This document shows positions 57,715 through 64,000 of a stretch of 64,000 nt of DNA, piece after piece. A model generated the notes under the pieces. It saw only the letters and a program-made list of their open reading frames with translations. It searched no databases and was not told the origin of the DNA. Source of the stretch: Epiperipatus broadwayi (taxonomy: Eukaryota > Onychophora > Udeonychophora > Euonychophora > Peripatidae); the NCBI GenBank assembly GCA_028023455.1, contig JAQFVV010006220.1, forward strand, positions 9,693,916 through 9,757,915, written 5' to 3'. Each line of letters starts with the position of its first letter. Within the stretch, counting starts at the first letter, position 1. A program made the translations under genes and the position numbers.

Positions 57715-58025
57715 AGTATAGAACATAATATTTTAAATGGTATTATTTTCCTCTTTTCTTCAGATGTTACTTGGTCTGATCAGTGACTACTAACATCGAT
57801 AATTGGAATGGATTACCCTTAAATGTTGAAGAATAGTCTAGTTGGTTAGAATATCATCTTAAATTTAACATTCACTAATCTAAAAGTCATCAATTCAATT
57901 GCTCAGCCAGCAACACCAGAAGAAGAGAATAATGCTACTTGACACATTGAGTTCAATGCTAACCTGTGATATTATTATCAAATGGCTTTAGAAAAAATAT
58001 AAAATTTGAACTTTTTTTAAAAAAA
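57715..58025. mobile_element. Third, oldest copy of the palindromic H4 element
   Basis: The left part (57725-57790) holds the complement of the motif region (CTTCTTCAG-like CTTTTCTTCAGATGTTAC). The right part holds TAGTTGGTTAGAAT (A-box, 57840), GTCATCAATTCAATTGC (B-box, 57887), GCAACACCAGAAGAAGAGAA (decayed hammerhead core, C to A in CUGA) and AACCTGTGATATTATTATCA. The order matches the 8-kb palindrome, but the arms have diverged strongly. Confidence 0.6.
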
Positions 58026-58439
58026 AAACCATTTAACAATTATGAAAATAAATCAACATATGACTTTATCAATAACCCATCAGACAATCATTAGATTTAA
58101 CAATATATTTGGACAGAGTCTAAGTTATGCATCAGCTTAATACATTTCTTCATACTGATACATCTTCAGTTTGATCTTTCAATCAAACATCATTTGAAAC
58201 TATACTGCTAAAAAACTTATTTAAATTCTTATAGAGGGGAGAGGAATTTATTGCCTTTCTTTTTAGATGAATCCAATAAGACATATTGGAGTCTTACATA
58301 ATCCTCTGACATTTAACCATAATTATTTTCAAAAACTTTTTTTGAAATTTGATAAAAGCACAAAAAATTTAAGAAGGGTCTTAAAGTACAGTATTAGAAG
58401 TGGTCAAACTAAATTTTTCAGAACAAAGGATTTTTTCCC

Positions 58440-58570
58440 CATATAGTATATTGGAGATCATTTATCTCCTTCACATGTGTGTGGCCATGTGTAGAGTTAT
58501 AGGAGATAGAGTGGATAGCTGAAGAAAGCTTGAAAGTCTGTGCTAAAATTCCCTGCATTAAATATATATT
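58440..58570 (+). repeat. Dispersed repeat fragment, possible minimal hammerhead core
   Basis: GTATATTGGAGATCATTTAT, CACATGTGTGTGGCCATGTG and GGAGATAGAGTGGATAGCTG are shared with 51.9 and 21.65 kb. CUGAAGA (58519-58525) followed by AAGCUU and GAAAGUC looks like a hammerhead core with a collapsed stem II. I treat that as a relic only. Confidence 0.45.
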
Positions 58571-60690
58571 CCATAACTAACAATCTAAGAAATCGGTAAA
58601 TAGGTATTCAGATATTCTCACTTAAATAACAAAGATTATAGGTTAATCTCTGTTGATCAGATTAATATACTAGAATTTAAAAAATATAATTGTAGTTTTA
58701 TGTAATCTTAACCATTGTGAAAATGGATCATAATTTTAGTTTTCAAATACCAATTTTAATGTTTTCTTATACCATCATCTAAAAGGTACTTATATGATCG
58801 GTGAAGGGGGGAGGGGTATTTAAAATAGTTATTTTTAAATGTTGCCACAAATTTTATGTGTCATATGATCAAATTAATAAAAACAATATAAATACAACTT
58901 TGTTCATTTTGTCTTACACATCTAATGTTCTTTTTAAATTTTTATACCAAGATTGGGTACCAATAATCATTTAACTTCTCCAGATGTAAAATTCAATACA
59001 TTTAAAAAAGTACTTTTACTGTAATGAATATCAATAAATAATATTTAGTATCAATTACTAAAGTCTTATGAATCTTCTTTATTTCCAAAAACACCAATAA
59101 TTTTGAGGTAAACATAACACTGCCCTATTTATAATGTATCCTTAAATAATCTTAATATTTTTGTATTTTTATTTAAAAGAGATCAAAATATTTATTTCAA
59201 TGGTTTAAATTATTATTATAAAAAAAATGTCACTTACTGATTTTATAAGATCACAATACCTTTTTTCAAGTCTTTATGTTATTTTCAACACTTCTAAAAA
59301 TTTAAGATTCCATTAGCAAATTAATATATCCTGTTTGCAAAATTAGTTCCCAACCAAATTGCTTTATTAAATAATTTTTTTAACAAAGTAATTTAACATT
59401 TAGCCTTTTATTGCTTAGTATTATGCATATAGTTATATCACTTTGATTTACAATCTCAAAGTTTCTATATTCACAACTTTCACATCAACCATTTCAGATA
59501 AAACATTAATAATTCTTTACTAAACCAGAAATTATTTTTATTCCAGATATAAATTGTAAACTTTAGTTAAAGGTTAATAGATTTATTTTTAATTAAACAC
59601 ATATATATGGAATAATTCAATTTCATTTCTCTTTTTTCATGTGTAATATCTTTTTTAGTTGCTCTTGAAACATAAAGTAATGTATGAGATTGTGACTGAC
59701 TGATTGAAAATGCTGGGTATAAAATGCATCTGGGAGAGGTATTTGTCTTTTTTCTAATGTCTTTACTCATATATTTCAAGAATGTGTGGTGGATAAACAA
59801 TGATGCTTTTTTAATATTAATAAATCAGAATCTCAAAATGATACAATTAAGAAAGAAAACTGATAAATTTGATGTAATGCAAAAAGTGGTCTCTTTGATT
59901 AATTAATCCTAAAATATATTCAATTTTCTTTTATCTTGGTTGATATGTATAAATATCAATCAAGAGAAAAGGAAATTGAATAATGCTATAAATCTTATTG
60001 CAATTTCTGATGCTTGTTTTATCTTCTACTACAATGCTATATATTACCAGTATTTAATGTCATTTGGTAGCAATGTGCATAATTCATGTTTTAAGGATTT
60101 ATGTAAATGTCTTTTAAATAAGAATTGGCATTTTATTATGAAATTTAAAAAAAAAATAACTTTTTTGTAATTAGATATTACATTATCTTTATATGAATTT
60201 CTTGTTAGTCAAAGGGATTTCATTATTGGCGTAATATCAGATTCATCTTTTTTTTTCCATTCAAACTTTTATTAAGAAATTTTTGCTATCAACTACCTCA
60301 CTTCTTTAATAGTTACCTTTGATCTCTCTTCTGTAGGTACTGTCATAATATATTTTCAATTTTTTCTCAAGGTTTTTTTTTTAAAAATCCGGTTGTTGAA
60401 CTGAAATAAACATATCTTTCATCTTGTTTACAAATACTTCTTTTTTTTTTTGTATTTTAAAATATTCTATTTGATTCCTATCTTTACAATTTTTAAATCA
60501 ACACCTTTTAAAGATTCAATTTAGTTTTATATTCGACTCTGAAAAATAAGGTATTTATTTATTCTAGGTAATTAATCATTCTTTTTTAAATCAATTTAAA
60601 TGCAGAATAAAAGAAGTTATAACAACTGACTTTATTTAGCTATTACCTTGCTGAAACAATATCAAAATATATTACTTTTGAGACTTTAAA
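58571..60690. other. A+T-rich DNA; contains empty-site paralogue of RTE target
   Basis: 59480-59670 aligns with the two flanks of the RTE element (26090-26173 and 29417-29500). It shares GTTAAAGGTTAA, TTTTTAATTAAAC and CATGTGTAATATCTTTTTT without the insertion. The surrounding sequence is thus a dispersed repeat of unknown kind. No gene is recognised. Confidence 0.6.
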
Positions 60691-61540
60691 TCAAGATCAA
60701 GATGTTTATGCTCTAAATATATGGGCTATAGGTTACATATATTACAGATATATACTTCTGATATTATGGCTTCACATCTTATATACTACACATATCATGT
60801 GCTAGAGGTAACATGAGCTATATATGTCATTTGTTATATATTTCATGTGATACAGATATATGGTCCACATCATTTGCTATAAATATCATAGGCTACAAAT
60901 ATTACACAATAAGAATATCATGCACTTAAAATATCATGTGCTACAAATGTCATAGGATCCTGATGTCATGCACACCAAAAATTATAATGCTGTAGATATA
61001 ATGTGTTAGAGGTATCATATACTACAAATACTATGTGCCACAGATATTATGTTATAGATATTTTCTATATATGTCATGTATTACAGATGTTTTGCTATAG
61101 ATGTATGCTATAATTGTTATATGCTAAAGATATATACTACAGATATCATGATTACAGATATAATATGCATATCATGTGCTACAGATGAATGAGCTGTATA
61201 TGTTATTTCCTATAAATCTCATATATTACAGATAATATGCAATAAAAATAACAAGTTCTTCAGATATCATGTGCTATGAATATCAAAACTACAGATGTTC
61301 TGTGTTTTAAATATTATATTAAGAGATCATGTACTATATGAATTGCATAATATATATTATATGCTATAGTTATCAGGTGTTATCATTATTTGTTATAGAT
61401 GTCATGTGATTCTGATATGTGCTGCAAATATCATTCACTATAAGGTCATTTATTTTAGATGTCATATGCTATAGATATGCTACAAATATATTCTACAGAA
61501 GCTTTATGCTACAGATATCATGTGCTATTGACAAGCAGTA
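60690..61540. repeat. Degenerate minisatellite, unit like ATCATGTGCTACAGAT
   Basis: About 850 bp are made of loosely repeated blocks of 14-20 bp around CATGTGCTACAGATAT (clear at 60797, 60927, 61175, 61268 and 61518), with irregular spacing and much divergence. No coding meaning. It looks like an old tandem array that has lost phase. Confidence 0.8.
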
Positions 61541-63149
61541 AATGATTCTATTTTTAATTGTCTAAGTTTTCCATTTTTTATTTATTGGTTTGAGAATGTT
61601 TTTTTTTTTAATATGGTCTTAGTTTTTATATTAATCATCCCAAAACAAAATTATTATATATATGATTTTCAATAATATAATATTTTTAAAAGCAATAAAT
61701 ATATTTTCAAATTATTTAAAAGGCTAAATTAAATATTCATAAAATACCTTTCTTTTAAAGACCAATTATGTCTTACATTTCTAATTGCACTTTTTAAAAT
61801 TCCCTACTCTTTGTAAATCCAAATTGCTTCTTAGATTAATTATTTTTTATTAAAATTTTAGTTTTATTAATTACTTAATATTACACAAAGTAAAGCAATT
61901 TTAAAGTACTATTATCTTAATGTAATACACTTTTTTTTTTTTTATTGGAATCAGAATTATTTAGAAAAGAACTCATTGATTTATAATGAATATCTTAATT
62001 GGAATTTTATCGTCTTTCTCAGTTATTTCATCAGATATTTTATTATTTATGAAACCTCATTATTTTTTCATACAAATTATTCTTTCGTTACCCTGCTTAG
62101 AATGTCAGCACTTCCAGAGCTTATGAACTTCCAAGTAATAAAGTTATTCGATTATTTTTTTATTCTTTTGTTCAGCCCTTTTTTCAATATTTGCCTTTAT
62201 TTTTGATTTCCCATAATTTAACAATAAATGAATGGTTTCTTGTTCGAATTTATAAAATGCACCTGATGAGTCCACCCTTCTATCATTGCCCTAAATCACA
62301 CAAGCATTGTAAGTTAATTGCTTCAGCAACTGCTTGATAGTCTCCAAACAAATTTGATATGCTTTTTTTGTTTAAGTACACTCTTTCATTTTAAAGGCTT
62401 TTCAAAAACAATTGGTACAATTTTTGGATTTCTTTTTAATTTTAATAGTTAAATTTTTTGGTCAGCTCTGGCTTTAAATTTCCCAGAGACTGAAGCTATT
62501 AAATTCTATATTGTTTTTATATTAAAATTTGGAGACGGAAGATATATATCAGAATTACTTCTTAATGGTAATTCTAGGACAATTTATTATAACAATTTTT
62601 ATAAAGATCCCTGGGTTTAAAGCCAATCTACCATTTTCTGTGCTCAAACATTACATCATTTTCCAAGATCCTATTTGATGTTGATATAAAGCATTAATAA
62701 ATTATTGCTGATGATGATCAATGAATACCCAACCACTAGTAAAGAAGATTGCATTGTTTTTATTTCATTATGCATCAACATTCATGAGACTGATCCAGAA
62801 TAACCTGGAATTAGTTTACTATAAATTGTTTACTGAAAAAATATTGAGATGGCAGGCAATATACTAATAAAACCATTTAATATTATTGTGTTATTTCTTT
62901 ATCATCATAAAAACTTTATATTGTATATAATGGCGCTGAAGCATTTGCCTGATGTAATCAGCCTAAGAAACTTTTTACAGATATCTAGTACTTAGCCAAC
63001 TAGATAGCCATTCAATATAACCAGGGCATAAAACAAATATGGAAAATCGATCAAATACTTATTAATCAGTTGTAGACAAAATTGATAGATAATATCTTCC
63101 TCATCACTGCTTCTGTGTTGGAAAAGCTATTATTCTCTATCAAAGATTA
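61541..63149. other. A+T-rich DNA without supported feature
   Basis: No gene, RNA or structured repeat is recognised. Confidence 0.5.
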
Positions 63150-63425
63150 TTTAAAAAGTTGCTTTATCATTTAAATCTGGGCTAGAGACAATTGCTAGTT
63201 TAATAAATGATTAATGATAATCATCAATGTATTTATCTAGAGTGGATCACATCAGAATAAGTTTGATACTTGTAAATCAAAATCTAGCAATATACATACT
63301 ACTAATAAATACCGAACTTATGATAAAAATGACCTAGGCCAACTGAATGACTGCAGGTTCAGCACAAAATGCATCTTGGGGGAGGGGGGCGTTTGTCCTC
63401 TTTATGGTATCTTTACATCTTTTTT
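63150..63425 (+). mobile_element. H3 family copy
   Basis: GGGCTAGAGACAATTGCTAG and TTTAATAAATGATTAATGAT, then GTTTGATACTTGTAAATCAA, a hammerhead-like core and GCATCTTGGG follow the sense order of the 4.73-4.96 kb unit and of 31185-31290. It appears to be a single unit. Limits not resolved. Confidence 0.6.
63335..63385 (+). ncRNA. Hammerhead-like motif, family H3
   Basis: GGCCAA (63337-63342) abuts CUGAAUGA (63343-63350; one extra base in CUGANGA). CUGCAGGUUCAGCAC follows, then AAAAUGCAUCUUGGGG. Stem III AUGCAU is palindromic, the triplet is AUC, and stem I CCAA/UUGG pairs perfectly. The inserted base and G to A change in GAAA argue that this copy is inactive. Confidence 0.45.
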
Positions 63426-63779
63426 AATGTTTTTATTTATGTGGCATTATGTAATATGTGCAGACTTAGGAGCCTAAGGTTCATATATTAAGGGGCAGCA
63501 GTCATTTCCGACACTTAAACGTCATTGTGAATTCTGAACAGCCTATTCGATTATTATTACTACTGTTGGCATCTTGATACAATTTTTCAGAATTTGGCTG
63601 TTATTTAAATTCATTGTAATTTTAAAAAATTCTTATTAGATTATTAAAAAATTCACTGCAGGGGAATAACCTGTCGAACAATCAGTAAAATAAAGAAGGC
63701 ATTACTCACAAGGCTTACCTATTATTTGATAAGGATTTGAATTTTTTTTTTTTTCTGTTTTATGATTAAAAATAGATAG

Positions 63780-63955
63780 ATATTCATATATAGACTAAAT
63801 ATTGGATGAGTATCTCGTTTGTCTACTGACCAACAACTTTAAAAATAAAATCCAGAATTTCAGAAACATAAAAATATTTTCAACGTTTATTTGGTCTGGA
63901 TTTGAATCCATGTCATAGTAATAGCTGACCCATATGCCACCAAGCTTTTAGCAAC
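63780..63955 (-). mobile_element. tRNA-like SINE, family S2
   Basis: Lower strand: GCTTGGTGGCATATGGGTCA (A-box-like head) and ACATGGATTCAAATCCAGAC (B-box with an imperfect T-arm). A body containing TTTCTGAAATTCTGGATTTT and TTGGTCAGTAGACAAACGAG follows. The body is longer than in S1 and its tail lacks TGACATATG. Related sequence lies near 12.6 and 17.95 kb. No TSD was fixed. Confidence 0.5.
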
Positions 63956-64000
63956 ATTAATGAAAAAGCATTATAAAGAGTTTATTTTATTCATTAGCCA

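Noticed and set aside
60690-61540. CRISPR-like array
   Set aside because: Repeats are short, diverged and irregular with no constant spacer length, and the genome is eukaryotic.

Overview
The window is animal nuclear DNA with no recognisable host gene. It is very A+T-rich (roughly three quarters by eye), has no bacterial-type gene packing, and is full of the debris of retroelements: LINE reverse transcriptases, a Penelope-like element, tRNA-derived SINEs with target-site duplications (TSDs), and fold-back or palindromic elements. I cannot name the phylum from sequence alone. The mix suggests an invertebrate with an A+T-rich, repeat-laden genome. Nearly all short open frames are chance frames in A+T-rich DNA.

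Layout. 0-2.8 kb: a decayed RTE-type LINE (minus strand), cut by the window start and carrying a SINE. 3.3-5.2 kb: a fold-back element, a Penelope-like GIY-YIG fragment and a partly tandem, partly inverted repeat with hammerhead-like cores. 7.8-8.4 kb: a near-perfect 575-bp palindrome carrying a tRNA-like head and a hammerhead-like motif. 9.6-13.0 kb: three more fold-back elements. 14.7-15.7 kb: an 873-bp retroposon of unknown type between 18-bp TSDs. 19.2-20.7 kb: a decayed jockey/CR1-like LINE. 20.9-23.4 kb: a palindrome, then relatives of a 415-bp unit with hammerhead ribozyme motifs, ending in a 1.14-kb tandem/inverted multimer between 15-bp TSDs. 23.7-24.1 kb: an RTE 3' fragment. 26.2-29.4 kb: an almost intact RTE LINE whose 985-codon frame is broken by one TAG. 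30.5-38.9 kb: SINEs, a decayed LINE with nested insertions and hammerhead-family fragments. 42-48 kb: a SINE, a rearranged copy of the 8-kb palindrome and another decayed LINE. 50.4-50.9 kb: a 0.45-kb inverted-repeat element. 55-61 kb: microsatellite, a third palindrome relative and a degenerate minisatellite. 63 kb: another hammerhead-family copy and a tRNA-like SINE.

How it fits together. The most interesting theme is a set of non-autonomous repeats containing the hammerhead signature CUGANGA - stem II - GAAA - short stem III - NUH. Stem III is usually a tiny self-complementary block (ACGU, ACUAGU, AUGCAU, ACCAUGGU) that could pair between two units of a multimer. Several copies lie between 12-15-bp TSDs and are built as head-to-tail or inverted partial multimers. 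This resembles the retrozymes and Penelope-associated hammerheads described in animals and plants. Here they recur in at least four families, and most are fold-back insertions. LINE machinery (RTE, jockey-like or Penelope-like, all present as remnants) could have mobilised them in trans. That link is inference.
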